A DNA stretch of 64,000 nucleotides from positions 1,385,644-1,449,643 of the forward strand of contig JAYESD010000007.1 in NCBI GenBank assembly GCA_036927565.1, written 5' to 3'. The notes beneath the pieces were generated by a model. It was given only the letters and a program-made list of their open reading frames with translations, had not been told where the DNA came from and searched no databases. The translations under genes and the position numbers were made by a program. This document shows positions 34,290 to 48,300 of this stretch, one piece after another (positions within the stretch are counted from its first letter, which is position 1; each line of letters begins with the position of its first letter). Source of the DNA: Tuctoria greenei (Eukaryota > Streptophyta > Magnoliopsida > Poales > Poaceae).

Positions 34290-37200
34290 ATGGGCGAAGA
34301 ACGTAGTTGGATGTATACTGGTTGGAAGAGCAGAAATGTTGGTCAATCAAATGAGTGGTACGCCAAGACAAAAGCTTTTGTGGAACGAGCTTTTTCGTTG
34401 TCAAATAGTGATAAGGCGCGGTGCCTATGTACGAAATGCCGAAACTGAACATTTTTGGACAAAGTGGAACTTACGATGCACTTGTGTCAAAACGGTTACG
34501 TGTCACATTATGATTTGTAGAACTTCCACGGCGAGACAGCTTCTCAAGTTGTACAAGAAGTGGAAGCGGACAATGATGATGTCACGGAGGTTGATATGAT
34601 GGATGAGATGTTGGAAGCTATACGACCAGAGCTTACAGAGGATCCTCAAACAGCAGAGGTTAAAGAGTTCTTCAAATTTTTCAAAGATTCAGAAGAGCCG
34701 TTGCATGGACAAACTAAAATGACAATCCTCAATTTTGTGACCATACTCATGGCAATTAAGTCTAAGTTCTTCTTTTCTAATAACTGTTACAACGAGCTCA
34801 TCAATTTGTTCAACGATGCTCTTCCACATCCCATCAAAGTGCCTAAAGATATGTATAAGTCGAAGAAAATTCTTTCCGATCTCGGTATGAAGTACGAGAA
34901 AATTGATGTGTGTCCAGACAACTGTATGTTTTTCTGGAGAGAGCATGCCAATGAGAACAAATATTTGAAATGTGGTCAACCGAGGTTTGTCGAAGTTGTT
35001 AATAACGATGGTGATACTGTGATGACAGAAGTCGCACGTAAGCATCTTCATTACTTACCCATGATACCGAGGTTGAAGCGGCTATTCCTTTCAAAAAAAA
35101 AACGGCAAGACACATGAGATGGCATAAAGAAGGTGAGTGTCAGAACAATGGAGTCATGACACACACGTTCGATGGTGAGGCATGGAAGGTGCTGGACCAG
35201 ATCGACCTAGAATTCGGTCGTAAAGCGAGAAATGTTTGTATTGGATTGGCGACAGATGGGTTCACGTCGTTCAACACAAACACCGCACCATACTCCTGTT
35301 GGCCCGTCTTTGTTATTCCGTATAATATTCCACCGACTTTTTGCATGAAGAATGAATTCATGTTTCTTAGCCTCATTGTACCTGGGCCGGATCATCCTGG
35401 CTCACGTCTCAACGTGATGTTGAAATCGTTGATCGAAGAGTTGAAAATGTTGTGGACAGGAGTCGAAGCATACGACTGTTACAAGAAGCAGAAATTCAAC
35501 CTCCGAGCTGCTTACTTGTGGTCCGTCCATGATTTTCCGGCATACGACATGTTTTCTGGATGGAGCACTCATGGTCGGTTGACTTGTTCGATATGTGCCT
35601 CGGATACCGATTGCTTTTGACTTACCCATGGAGGCAAGATATCTTACTTCGATTGTCATAGACGTTGGCTGCCTCCGAATCATTTGTTTAATCAACAGAG
35701 GCGTGTCTTCAAAAAGAACACCATTATCACTAGAGGACCACCAAAATGTCTTAATGGGTTGGAAATATCTGATATGTTGGAAAATTGATGCCAGATGAAG
35801 GTCGTCCTGGATAATTCGAAGGTTACGGAGACAAACACAACTGAACTCACATATGTGGACTTTGGGAGCTACCGTATGTGAAGTCGTTGATTCTAAGGTA
35901 CAACATTGATGTCATGCATCAAGAGCATAACATGGTCGAATGTATCATAAGCACACGCATGGACATGACGGGCAAAACAAAAGACAATTTAAAGGCTCGA
36001 AAGGATCTTGCCGAGCTTTGTAACCGTCAAACTCTTGAGCTCTTCGAAAATGGTGGTAAACCATGCACTCTTTTCTATCTTCGACCTAAAGAAAAGAAAG
36101 AAGTTCTCGAATGGTTTCAAAGGTTGAAATTCCCAGATGGTTATGCAGGTAGTCTGAGACGAGCTGTGAATTTGAAAACGGGAAAGCTCATTGGGTTGAA
36201 GAGTCATGATTATCACATAATGATGGAAAGACTTTTGCCTGTTATGTTTCGAGGCTACTTTGACGATGCAGTGTGGAAGGTGTTAGCTGAGCTTAGCCAC
36301 TTCTATAGGCAACTCTGTGCTAAAGAAATCACGCCAGATATGATGACTAAGTTGGAGAAGGAGATTCCGATACTTTTGTGTAAGATGGAAAAAAATTTCC
36401 TCCAGGATTTTTTAATCCAATGCAAAATCTCTTAATTCATGTTCCATTTGAAGCAAAAGTGGGTGGTCCCGTGCATTATAGGTGGATGTATCATATTGAA
36501 AGATCACTCAGATATCTGAAACCAATGGTTGATAACAGGGCAAGGGTTGAAGGTTGCATCATTGAAGCTTTTACTCTTAAGGAAGTAGGATACTTCTCAA
36601 GTGTTTACTTTGCATAGGAATACAATGTTAATACTTCGATAATATGGTACAATATGGATGAGCGAAAAAGAAAGGTGTGCTGCTTTCTTGTACATGTACG
36701 CTAATATGGAAGAAATGGATTAATATTTCAAGTAAGTGTTTCTCATACACTTATGATTTCACTATCTTTTCCAACACATGTATTCTAATTGGTTCTCTTT
36801 TCGTGTAGTATGTTCGACAAGCAAAATTGGAGACATAGACATCAACCCACGAGCAAGCAAATAGATCAGATTCGACGGGAAGGAATAAATGGGGGATCTA
36901 ATTTTCTTTCCTGGTTTCAAGATCATGTAACATTTTCTCGTTAACTTATCAATGTTAACAACATTTTCTTATAACTTAAGAATGCTTACATTTTCTAATA
37001 ACTTCATATCTTGGATAGTGCAAAAAAGATGCCAACGTCCATGAAGATTTGCGACAACTATCATGTGGAGTGGTTAATGTTAGAAACTATGGTCGATATG
37101 ACGTCAGCGGCTTTCGATTCCGTACAACTCAATTTAAATCTCTTCGTCCTCTCGCGGCAACATGTAATATCGGAGTTGTGATGAGGGCAATTGATTCGCA

Positions 37201-37740
37201 AGAAAATGAAACTCAGTACTACGAAATTATTAAAAAAATCCTTGAATTCACTTTTGTCAGAAACAAGACAATTCAAGTAGTATTCTTTGACCGTGAATGG
37301 TTTGATTCCATTTGTGGAATTCGAGTAAATGAATTTGGCATGGTCAAAATAAAACACAAGGAACGGTTGAAAGGATTTGTTTCATTAGTTCTTGCACACA
37401 AAGTAGAGCAAGTGTACTATCTACCTTATCCATGCAATAAATTCAAAGCTTGATGGGTGGTACATAAGGTGAATCCTCGTGAGCGGTTATACGCTCCAGG
37501 AGATGATGATTACCATGAGGAAGTTGAGACTGATGTGGTCTACCAAGAGGAAGAGTTGTCAGATTCCTTCTAAGTCGAGCCCGGTGTAGGACTCGATGAC
37601 TTAGTTGGAGACGCTCAAGATATCGATACTGGCACAGAAACAAAAACAGAATCAAAATCGGAAACTGAAGATATCGATGACTTAGTCGAACGTGTTGATT
37701 TGCACAAACGAAAACGATATGCAGAAGAAGAAGATCGATG
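34290..37740 (+). pseudogene. CACTA transposase (TNPD/Transposase_21 type), broken
   Basis: Frame begins at the ATG at 34290 after a splice-like TTGCAG, with the transposon-associated N-terminal domain (SWMYTGW ... CLCTKCRN, PF13963), stopped by TGA at 34446. The Transposase_21 domain (PF02992) runs from about 34690 to 35620, with catalytic-type aspartates in GLATDGFTSFN and VPGPDHPGSRLN; a frameshift lies in the A-run at about 35093-35102. The DUF4218 region is at about 35880-36600 (NIDVMHQEHN...MERLLPV, GPVHYRWMY) and DUF4216 at about 37049-37440 (NYGRYDVSGFRFRT, FFDREWFD). Several more stops and at least three frame changes exist, so it is not functional. Confidence 0.88.
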
Positions 37741-37866
37741 AGTTGGTTTAAGGAGTAGGGTGCATGATCGTGATGTTGATGAATTTTGAAGTAACGTTTT
37801 ATTCACTAACTTAACATTAATTTTGTATATTATCTCTGCATATTAATCGTTTATTCCTTGCAACAG

Positions 37867-40045
37867 GATGTCGTCAAAGGGGAAGGAGAAGAGGAAGGCG
37901 AAGCCAGTGGGAGGGTTTGAGCCGCCATGAGACCCTTGCTCAGGGACCTCGTTACCTTCGAGCCGATGTTCCCTCTTTCTGGCGCACGGTTCACCCTCAG
38001 CTCACATGTGCTTTCAGCGGACGTAGGTAAATTTTAGTTTACAATAAAGTTATTTTATAAATTACAGTTATTAATAATTATTTATTGTTAATTTTTTCTT
38101 TTGTGCAGTCTGACTCAGAGTCTTCTGAGTCCGAGTCAGAGGCTAGGGGGGCGCTACAGGAGCCCGAGTCAGAGGCGGGGCTGCTACAGGAGCCCTTAGC
38201 GCTAGCCTCCCTTTGGAGCCGGCTAGCGCTAGCCTTCTTCTGCAGCCGGCTACCGCTAGCCTTTCTTCGGACCCCGCTGGTTCTGCAGAGCCTTCAGGGT
38301 CACAGGACGCGGCATCGTCGCAGCAGAGGCAACGGACGAGGAGGACCCACTTTGCGGCTCCTCCTTCGGTTACTTCTCAACAGACCACGATCCGTCCTGT
38401 TGGGGACAGGTAAAAACTATATATAGTATATTAAATATTAGATGTTGTTTTCCTTTACTTAATTATTTAATATATTTTGCAAATGTTGATACGACTTTTC
38501 GTTCACGAGGCCGAGAAACACCACAGGCAGGTTAACGATGTCCTGGGTGCTATCATGAAGTTTCGCTACCCCAGTGTCATTGACGGTTTCCCTGCCCTGT
38601 CGTGGGATGACTACGCTCGTGTATCTCACCCGGTCCACGACACGGCTCAGGGAGCTGTGTGGCACGATTTTATGATAAGTTTAAATGTTTCATTTTTCAA
38701 CTCGTTTGAATTATTAATGTATATCACTTAAATGTTTGTTTGCTTAAAGCTGAGGTACCAAGTAGAGGAACCAGGCATGGAGGACCACGCGAGATGCGTG
38801 TTCCATTACAACGCTCGGAAGCTCACAACGGTGGCGTTGTCGAACGCCCAAATTCAGGCCGTCAACGCGTACTACAAGCGGCACCCCCGGGAGCAGGAGC
38901 AGAAGCAGTAAAGGGGTCCATTTATGAAGAACTCCGACGCGTACTTGACAGAGGAGCAGTACGCGGAGGTAATTTTTTAATATTGTTAAATATTTACAAT
39001 ATCTATGTATGTTATCTGCATTGATAAAAAATGAAATATGTGCAGATTACAATTTTCTGGTTACAGGGTAACACCGAGGCGTACTTAGCTCTCTGTCAGT
39101 ACTGGGCTAGCGACGCTTTCATCAATAAGTCCACAAAGACTAGACAATGCCGTATGGAGTCCGACGGCAAGCACAACTATGGCGGCGACGGCTACTTGCG
39201 TTTGGTTAAACGCATGGTAAGTAATTTTTCAATGTATTTATGTGTTCCTAATATATTTATCTCACTAATACGACTATACAGGAGCGAGAGATGGGTCATG
39301 AGCCAACCCCAACCTAGGTTTGGAAGAGAGGTCACAAGGAAAGTGACCCTTCTCAGCCAAGGCAGTGTAGTCAGGTCACAGCCGACCGACTGGTAAGTTT
39401 TCAAAATTTATCAATTTCATTATAACTAATACTATTATTGACATGCTTACAAGATTTCTTTGTTTTGTAGGCAAAGTACGCGCAGGAGGTAGGAGGTCGC
39501 GAAGATACACGGTGCAGATTATGATTGGAAAAGCGCGCCGATCGACCCCCAAGCCGCGTACGCGAGGCAAGAAGGCCCATGAACGGTGAGTTCTTCATGT
39601 GTTTCATTTCTTTTTCAATTTATCTTCTTCTACTTAGTGTTTTCATTCTTTTGCAGGTTTACCATTTTTTATAGAGTTGTCGACTCGAGGTCGACGCGAC
39701 CTTTGAGAGATGCTTCATCGTCGCAGGCCTCGTCCGTTGGGACCACCAGTGGTCGTCTCTCGCAGACCCAGCGAGAGCTCCTTGCCTTGAAGGAGACGCT
39801 GACGTAGACCCAGACAGAGCTGGAGAGGTCGAGAGCGGAGGCAAGAGAGGACCAGCGGAGGACGACCTTAATGATGGCCCAAATACAAGCAGCGGTGGCG
39901 GTAAGTAATTTAAAGTACCATAATTAAATTTCATAGCATTTTAATAACATATATCTTCTAATATTTTGCAATGACAGTCTCTTGCTCGACACAACGGTCA
40001 AGATATCGAGATTCCTACGCTTCCGCCGCAGCAGACACCAGAGCA
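37867..40045 (+). pseudogene. CACTA second gene (TNPA-like, Transposase_24), broken
   Basis: Starts MSSKGKEKRKAKP and proceeds over several putative exons: a Ser/Glu-rich segment (about 38105-38410), WDDYARVSHPVHD (about 38500-38670), EEPGMEDHARCVFHYNARK to EQYAEV (about 38757-38970), YWASDAFINKS...GDGYLRLVKRM (about 39065-39215), a segment at about 39470-39590, and a coiled-coil-like Gln/Arg/Glu-rich end (about 39690-40045). This layout matches plant Transposase_24 (PF03004) proteins that bind subterminal repeats. Stops TAA at 38909 and TAG at 39315 interrupt it. Exon borders are approximate. Confidence 0.72.
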
Positions 40046-41300
40046 AGTAATATATGTCTATCCCTCTTTTTGTTTTCTGTACACCCTATTATTGTGAGTT
40101 TTAGCCTTAGTGGCAAATAGAAACTTGTTAGAGGACTCCTTAAGCTTTTGAGACATGTATATATATTCCTATGTTGCTGTTAAAATTTAGGAATTAAGTC
40201 TGTTCAAAGTTCACAATTTTTTTCTGACTGGTTCAGGTAGCACACTACTCTTGTTACAGTTTTTAACTCAAGTTTATAAATACTTCTGATCTAATTTTGG
40301 GGCAACAATAAATTTCAAAGTTGTAAAATAGATCCTCCTCTTTCTGAAAATGCACCACAATGGCCTATAAGAGGTTTCTATGAAGAGATATGGCAAAAGT
40401 ACTGCTGCTGGTTCACACAGTTTCAGAATAGCAACATTAATGATTATGGTGCATTTTAGAAACCTTGAAAAGGTCCTTTGGCTTGGAGGTCAATATAAAT
40501 CTTATATAAGACTTTCCAAGCTTTCCAAAAATTATTTATTTTCCCTCATAGGATCTCTGGTGCAGGAGATATGGAGTTTTAAAGTTCGACTATGATTCCC
40601 TTTTGATCCACCACCCACTTTTAATCCAGTTTTACTAACTGTTTCACACTATTGACTATGCTTCTTCTGCAAGGTTCGGGAACGTGCCGAGAAGATCCTG
40701 GAGGTAGTGGAGGGGTTAGCGTGTAGCCCGGTACTGGAATCGTGTTGTTGTAGAACTTTTAAAAATGTTTTGAAACTGTTTTGTTGTGTTTGTGTATCTC
40801 TGTATATAATCTGTATCTATTATGTGTTCTCGCCATCGTGCGAGGTAGTCAGTTTCTGTTTTTAAAAAAAAATCAAAAACTTAACTTACGTCGGCTATGG
40901 CCAAACCGACGTATGTTAGCCCAGTTTAACTTACGTCAGTCAGGCCATACCGACGTAAGTTAGCCACTTAACTTACGTCATTTTAGTACAACCAACGTAA
41001 GTTATACCACTTAACTTATGTCGGCCGATAGTGATCGGCGTAAGTACTCTGGCCCAGCCCGCGACCCATTCCGATAAATAACTTACGTCGGTTGATGGAA
41101 ACTGACGTAATTAAGTAACTTACGTCGGCGGTCGACGTAAGTTACCTTAATTACGTCCAAACTGCTTTGTCGGCCGACAATCGACGTAACTACGATAAAA
41201 CCAATGTAATTAAGTAACTTACGTCAGTTTAAGCCTTAATTACGTCGGCCCTGGCCGACGTAATTGATCGGGATTCATGTAGTGACCAGTACCGAACGAT

Positions 41301-41625
41301 CACTACAGGAAACACGATCATTTGCGACAACTAGCGTTATTGGAGACGACCGGCCTTCACAAATAAATTAAATTGCGATGACCCGCCTCTGACTGTCGCA
41401 AACAAGGCGACTGTTGCAAATTAGAGCTCTATTTGCAACGGCCGCGGCCCAAGCCGTCGCAAATAGCTGCTTATTTGCGATGGACTACCCTAGGGTCGTC
41501 GTAAATAAAAAACCGTCGCAAATAGGAGGTTATTTGTGACGGCCACGAAAAAACCATCGCAATTAACGTAAATTGCGACGGCCAGTAGTCGCAATTTAAT
41601 GAGATATACTCGGCCCTCTTGGCCC
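41301..41625. mobile_element. Second CACTA terminus, fragment
   Basis: Begins CACTACAGGAAACACGATCA and carries subterminal repeats of a different type (TTTGCGACGGCC / GTCGCAAAT) through about 41600. No matching right terminus is seen before the HEATR6-like gene, so this is a truncated end. It starts 16 bases after the end of the CACTA element at 41284. About 41626-41840 is C/T-rich low-complexity sequence. Confidence 0.75.
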
Positions 41626-41837
41626 CCGACTCTCACTCATCCAAACATAGACGCCCCGCCGCGCGCCCCTCTATAAGTTCTTCCCCTCCCTCTCCATGGT
41701 CGGCCCCCCTAACCCCTCTCCCTCCCTCCATGGCCACCCCTCCCCCTCCTTCCTTGGCCACCCCTTCCCCCCTCCATGGCCGCCCCCTCCCCCTCCCTCC
41801 TAGCCGGCCCCTCCCCCCTCCACGCCCTCCATTCCAA

Positions 41838-42180
41838 ATTACTCCCTCCATTCCAAAGAATTAGTGCAAAGTGAACCAAATAATACTTCCTCCATTCCAA
41901 ATTACTTGTCACTCTAGTTCAAGAATAAATTAGAGAGTGACAAATAATTTGGGATGTTTTGAATCAGAGAGTGACAAGTAATTTGACATAAATAGTATGT
42001 CTAAGGATGAGTAACTAGAAAAGTAATATTCATTCCATTTCAAATTATTTAATATTGTTTAATTCAAAATTGAACTAACTAACATCAAATATTTGTCCGT
42101 TTCAAACAAACAAAAATAACTAAAAATGAACTTGCTATAGAGCGAAGGGATTAATTCGAAACAGAGGGAGTTGGGCCATG
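41838..42180. mobile_element. Stowaway-like MITE cluster upstream of the HEATR6-like gene
   Basis: Several TACTCCCTCCATTCCAAA-type termini occur (about 41839 and 41886), with inverted-repeat material ACTTGTCACTCTA / AGAGAGTGACAAGTAATTT, and a GAAACAGAGGGAGT terminus at about 42159-42172. It is probably a Stowaway element with another nested inside; individual borders are not certain. Confidence 0.6.
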
Positions 42181-42352
42181 CTTATAGTTAAGGCCCGATG
42201 TCAGTTGTAATCACTACGGGCCATCAATTAGAAACAGAAGGCCACTGAATAGGCCGTCAATCACAGCGTCCAAGCCCAAATTGTCACTCCTGTCCTCTAC
42301 TCCGAAGTCCAAACTCCAAAGCCAACACCGAGGCCTTTACCGGCAGAGGCCG

Positions 42353-45300
42353 ATGGCGTCCATCTCCTCCGGCTCCGGCGGCGGCGGCGGCGCACGGCCG
42401 TGGCGCACGTCGCTGCTCACCCTCCGCGACGAATCGGTCGCCTCGACCTCCCCTCCCGCCCTCCTCGCGCTCCTCCGCCGCGTCCTCCTCGTCCCCGGCC
42501 CCGCCTCCCGCTCCCTCGCCGCGTCCGCCGCCGCGCTCTCCTCTCACGAGGTGGGGTTGGGGCTCCTCGCACGACCCGCGCTGCGGCGCCTCCCACGCTT
42601 CGGCGGCTCGATCTCACTCCCCGTGGCACGTCTCGTGTGCAGGTGGGCTCGGATGTGGCGTTCCTCGCGGAGACGGCCGCCGCGGTGGCCTCCTGCCCCG
42701 ACGCTGGCGACGCGGTGCGCGGTGTATGCCACCTGGTAATGACTCTTTTGTTTCCGCTCGGCGGCGGTTCGTTTAGAACTCTAGATCATGCTCATGATTA
42801 GACTCTGTTCTGTGATCGGCTGACAGTTGAGTGCACCTCCAATTTTACCTTTAGCATGCTATGCATTGAGGCTTCTTATGGTCAGTTGGAGGCCTGAGAC
42901 TATTGTTTTATCCATTTCACTGCCACTTGCCAAATTATGGTGAAAATTCTAGCTTTGATCATTTCAAGAAGAAACTAAACCTCTTATATTCTGTTCCCCC
43001 CCTTTTTAGTTTAACATTTCAGAAAAATCCATGTTCGCAGATTTATGATATTATATGCAAAACGAATATGGAGATGGACTCTTCTGGTCGGCTTTCAGTA
43101 TTGAAGTTTCTTGATGTGCTTGTGAAGTGCTCGATTCAAGGTGTATGTATGAAGGGCCTCCCTGTTCGGATAGCAGCATTGAATACAGTATCTGAATGTT
43201 TACAGATCCTCAGGTTAGCTGTTGAGTATTATGTCATACTTGGGATGCTGCTTCCTGTACTTGTTTTCTTTATGTCAAATACTACCTGTTTGCTTTGCTA
43301 TTGCGGAATGATTGTTTGTGGCTTGAGTAGGCTTTCAAAGATATAAAATATCCAACTCTTTCTTGCGTTTATTGATACAAAGACCTCTACATTCAACTAT
43401 AGCATTCCCTTTGTAAAGGACTTAATAAATGGCGAGTATTCTCTCTGTTATCTCGGTCTTTTTACTAGATCTACATGTTATATTTATTCACCAGAAACAA
43501 TCCTCTATGCCCATTTCCGAGTAATTGCACTTGCACCGCACCATGATTCCAGATCCCCATGAGTACTTTCAATCAAGGGCACTGTAACACAGATTCCAAG
43601 GATCAAGAAATGACTTAAGAAACTCTTCCTTGATTCCAGATCCCCATGAGTACTTTTAATTGTGGCAGTTCCCTGCCTATTCTTGAATGTACATCTGAGG
43701 ATTCAGCAACTTGGCGCCTAAAGTTGGTTTTCAACCAAGGACAAGTAAACTTCAATTAGTACTTTTAGGGGTGAAAATGGGTGACCCTAAGGGTACCTTC
43801 CATCTTCCTTAGTTCATTTGATCAAAAACTAGTTCATTTGATTGAACTATGGAGTGTTGAAGGGTAATCTTGAGATGCAAATAGTAGAAAATTGTTGTAA
43901 TGGTATGATGCTATACTATTAAATAATTTACTTAACTGAATAAGTAAATATGCCAGCGCATTCAAGGGTATAGGTGCTAGGTGATGATAAAGTGCCCCAA
44001 ATTTAGAAGTACTGGAAGGGAAATTGCCAACACTAGACTACTAAAGGTCTGTATCGACTCAGTAGTACATAGTACTGGGGTGGGGATCTTCCACCTTAGG
44101 AAAGTTTGGGTGGTCGCAGTCGCAGTATGGATTTTCTCATTATTAATTCTTTTCAATTGTTTTTGGAGAAAGACTCCCTTTAGTTCTAGTTATTTGCTAA
44201 TGTCACTGCAATTAATTCATGGGATACCTGTACTCTACAATCATTTACCATGGTTAGTCAAGATGTCATCACTCATCAGGCATGTACTAAGCTACATTGT
44301 TCTATATGACCCTGTTATCCCAATGGCCAGGTTTTTGAGCAGGAATTTCGGAAATAATTCATCAACTGAAAATTATTGTGCACTCGGAGTGCTTATATCG
44401 ATTGTATCATGCTTGCAAGCTGAACTGAACCTATCTGAGAAACCAAGTGTCACTGGCATTTCTTCACACGTTTCTGGATCAGCGAATAATAAAAATTCCA
44501 ATATCTGGGATATGAAAATATCTGCACTTTCTATGGTTGAAGACTTACTATGTAAGGTCTCGTCAAGTATGTCAGATGATTTGTGGCAGTCGGCAATTGA
44601 GGTCAGTGTCTTTTGTTTCCATCTTCCCTGATTCTGCTGTCACATGGTACATTTAGCATTTAGTTACTTAGCAATTACTGCACTTTGGAAATGAGGGGGG
44701 CTGTTTGGTTGCTTGCCGATGCAAAACTTTCCTAAAATTTGGTAATGCCCAGTCGCCCATGAAATGTGGCATGCATTTAGGTTGCTACTAATATTTGGCT
44801 TGCCCATAAAAATTTATTAAAGCTACTACATGGTGCTGGCATTCTGACGGGTGAGCAAAATCTTTGCCAAACTTTGGCAATCCATCTGCTGCATGCATGG
44901 CTGACATGTCAGTGGTTAGTTAGCTGCAACAGCTTTTAGATTTTATAGTCCACAAGCTTAAAACAAGTATATTAGCTAAACCATATATCCAAATTGTAAT
45001 CCGTTTAAGCTGTTGTATTCCTTGCAATCATGTCTACAAATCAAGATCCTGTTTGGCTTATTTTGACAAAAATGTCATATGGCATATGGGGCCCAAATGT
45101 CATTGTTTTTAGGAACTTGCCAGCATGTCATTGTATCAACAATGATAAAATTTGGCAAGGTTTTAATCCATACATCCTTTGCCCACATTTTAGTGTTGCC
45201 CTCATGTTAGTAACTCCAAAATTTGGTAAGGTAAACATTGGATAGCATCCAAACAGCCCCTAGCACCAACAAACGAATAAACATTTATGGAGCTTCCTCC

Positions 45301-48300
45301 ATTATTGATCTAGATACCACTGCCAGTTGATTACTTAATAGATGCAAACAGATGAGTACTGTTTGATGCCGTATCGACGTATCATCACCTGTGCTTTGTC
45401 ATCATCAGTATGTGCGTAACTTTTTCGTTTTAATCCTAGTCTCCTTTCTTGTACCTTGTAGGTCTTCAGGAAAGTTATGGATTTTGTAACTGCCAGAAAC
45501 CTTATAATAGAGAGCATTGTCATGTCAAGGTTAGTACATAGTTTTTTTTTTCATGTATATAGTGAATTGAATGAGTGCCAACTGCCAACGTCACAGCTAA
45601 TAGTCACCATTTTGTAGATTCTATATTTCTTTTTTTCGTTGTCTACATTTAGTTCTTTCAGATCCCAAAGGTTCGCTTTCAGGGCATGTAAGTATAAAAA
45701 TATTTCAATTGTGTTTTTTACATTTATGCTATTTTTTGCCCAATGGTCATAATGGTCATTGAACTTCAAGGTAACAGGGTTTGTGGCAAATCTGCACGTA
45801 TTTTTTGTATATGGGCTGAGGTCATCTTCTGCTCCAGTAATAACTCCAACGGAAATCAAAACAGACCTAAAAACCAGGGGTGTGAATCGTGGGAGATATA
45901 GACCACCTCATTTGCGAAACAAGGATGGAAGAGGGGACGATTCATTGAATGGTCGAAGTTCAGATAGTGAATTTTCTCGATATGATTTAAGCTCATCAGA
46001 TTCAGATCTGAGTGATAGTGATGGATATGCGAAAAATGGAGACCGCTTCCGGAGTTCAAAGGCCAGATTAGCTGCCATCCTCTGTATACAGGTATGTATA
46101 GCTTGATGATATGATTATGTTTCAAATCTTCAACAATGCATCTCTCTTCTTAATTCTAATACATTACTTTTGACCATTGTTTCCTAATGTGGTCATAGTT
46201 CATTTGTTATGGTTATTCCCTTTATTCTAAGAATATGAATGGATGAGTCCACTCTTAAATAAGCAGCCAGTGCTTCAAAGTTCAGACAACAAAATATCTG
46301 ACGTTAAGATAATATGGAGCTTTACTGACCTGAGCTAATATGAAGAACTTGCTATGTTTTTTTTTTCAGCGAATTAAATAAAAGTTTGGAACAAGACTTC
46401 ATGGTTTAAAGTAAATTATCCCTAACGACATGCTGAATTAAGCTCCTACTATTGTTGTATTTTCCATCCTAAGTTAATTTCACAGGGCGATTAAGATAAC
46501 CATGGACTTCACTGACAGAGGATATGGAAAAATTGCTATGTTTTTTTTTCCAAAAAATAAAGTATATACTTTGGAAAAAAGGCTCTATTTTAAAATAAAA
46601 TATTCCTCACAATCTACTGAATTATGGTTCTCATATTACTATATTTCCTTTCTTAATTTCACGGGAGAACAAAAACACAAGTACAACATCAAATATTTCA
46701 ATGTGCTCGTATTATTCAAGGAACTATCTCACTTTCATATTCTTACCTCTTTAAGGATATCTGTCGTGCTGATCCAAAGTTACTTACGTCGCTGTGGCCA
46801 TTGCTTTTGCCTGAGAATGATGTTCTACAACAGAAGTAAACAACTTTTCCACATACAATAAGTACAACATTTCTTGCACCTGGCTGTCATATAATGGTAT
46901 ACTGTTAATTGTTTGTACAGGAAACATCAAGCAACTCTGATGACATGCTTGATTTTTGATCCTATAACAAAGGTACATGTCTGTTTTTTTTTTTTTTTTT
47001 TGAGCTCATCAAAGGTACATGTCTGTTATTATCAACATATATCTGATTGCAAAATTTCTCAAACCTGCACGGAAGCATAAGTATTTGTATCTATCTTTTG
47101 CCATGCACTTGCTCTCTCCACCCACTAAATGTTTAAGTTAGGAAGTTCGATTAATGAACTGAGCTTAAATTGATTCTGAGATTATGCAGATTAAGCCATC
47201 TAAGTAAAGCCTTTTTGAGAAGATCATGTAGGTGTTATTGATATTGTACCGTTGCAAGTTCTGCATATTTTAATCTGTAGGTTATGATCATCTTGAATTA
47301 GTGATATTTCTATATAGAAACTCTCATGTACATTATGGGCATGTCCCGATTTCGTTATGTACAGGTACGTGTTGAGGCAGCATCAACTATCGCTGTAATG
47401 CTGGAAGCACATGCACTAGTTTTGACACAAGTTGCTGAGTACAAGGAGTCTTCCAAACGTGGATCTTTTACTACGTTATCTTGCTCGCTTGGTCAAATTT
47501 TAATGCAGCTTCATACAGGTAGTACCCTGATATTTTAAAATTCCAATACACAAATATCTGGATATGTGTGATAGCCCTGTGGCTGCTGGTTGTGAGGCTC
47601 TGGTGACATGAAGTTCTTGGCGGTTCTCACCAAGCTCAACTTGCAACACGAGAAGAATATATAGCTAGATTGATTTCAGTTCTATTTATCATCTGGAAAC
47701 AGATGTAGATACATGGCTAGGTTATACACATCCTCACTCACACTGCCACACCAGGCCCACACTCCGTACACACGTATTACCCTGGTAATAGACTAATAGC
47801 TAGTAGAGATTCCCATATCTGTTATTCTGTTCGCCTATGCCTGCTTGATGCACCTTCCTTGCTCTGCTATTATGCCATCAATGTGCTATATGTTATAATA
47901 TTACTGCTGAACAGCACATTCATCACTATCATTACCACTAGCAACCTGCTTAACTTAGGCATAGCCTCATTACCTGGGCACTTGAGATCCAGAATTGGTT
48001 CCTTTGTTTTGTGTAACTCACTGGTCTCAGTTGGGATTGTTCCTTTTCTTCTGCCGTTTCTCCTATATATCTTACTCAAATAACTAGATCCAGCAACATT
48101 GCAAAGGGATCTACTCAAGTTTAACTTCTCTGGTTGGCAGGAGTACTGTACTTGATACAGCATGAAACTCAAGCCACTTTGCTTGCGGCATTATTCAGAG
48201 TTCTCATTCTTTTGATAACTGCTACACCGTATGATCCTAACCCCCCTTATGTTTGTGTTTACTTTACTCGATGTTGCATTATTAACAGTATGTTGTATGA

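Larger units (their letters stand above)
31515..41284 (+). mobile_element. CACTA (En/Spm) DNA transposon
   Basis: A 9,770-bp element starting CACTACAGGAAACACGA and ending ...TTCATGTAGTG. Both ends carry many subterminal TTACGTCGG / CCGACGTAA repeats in both orientations (about 31540-31820 and 40880-41270). The flanking triplets are GCC and ACC, an imperfect 3-bp target duplication. Coding regions are a TNPD-type transposase (34290-37740) and a TNPA-like second gene (37867-40045), both with stops. A hAT-type element with its own solo LTR is nested at 32672-34119. GC/C-rich low-complexity sequence fills about 31930-32250. Confidence 0.9.
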
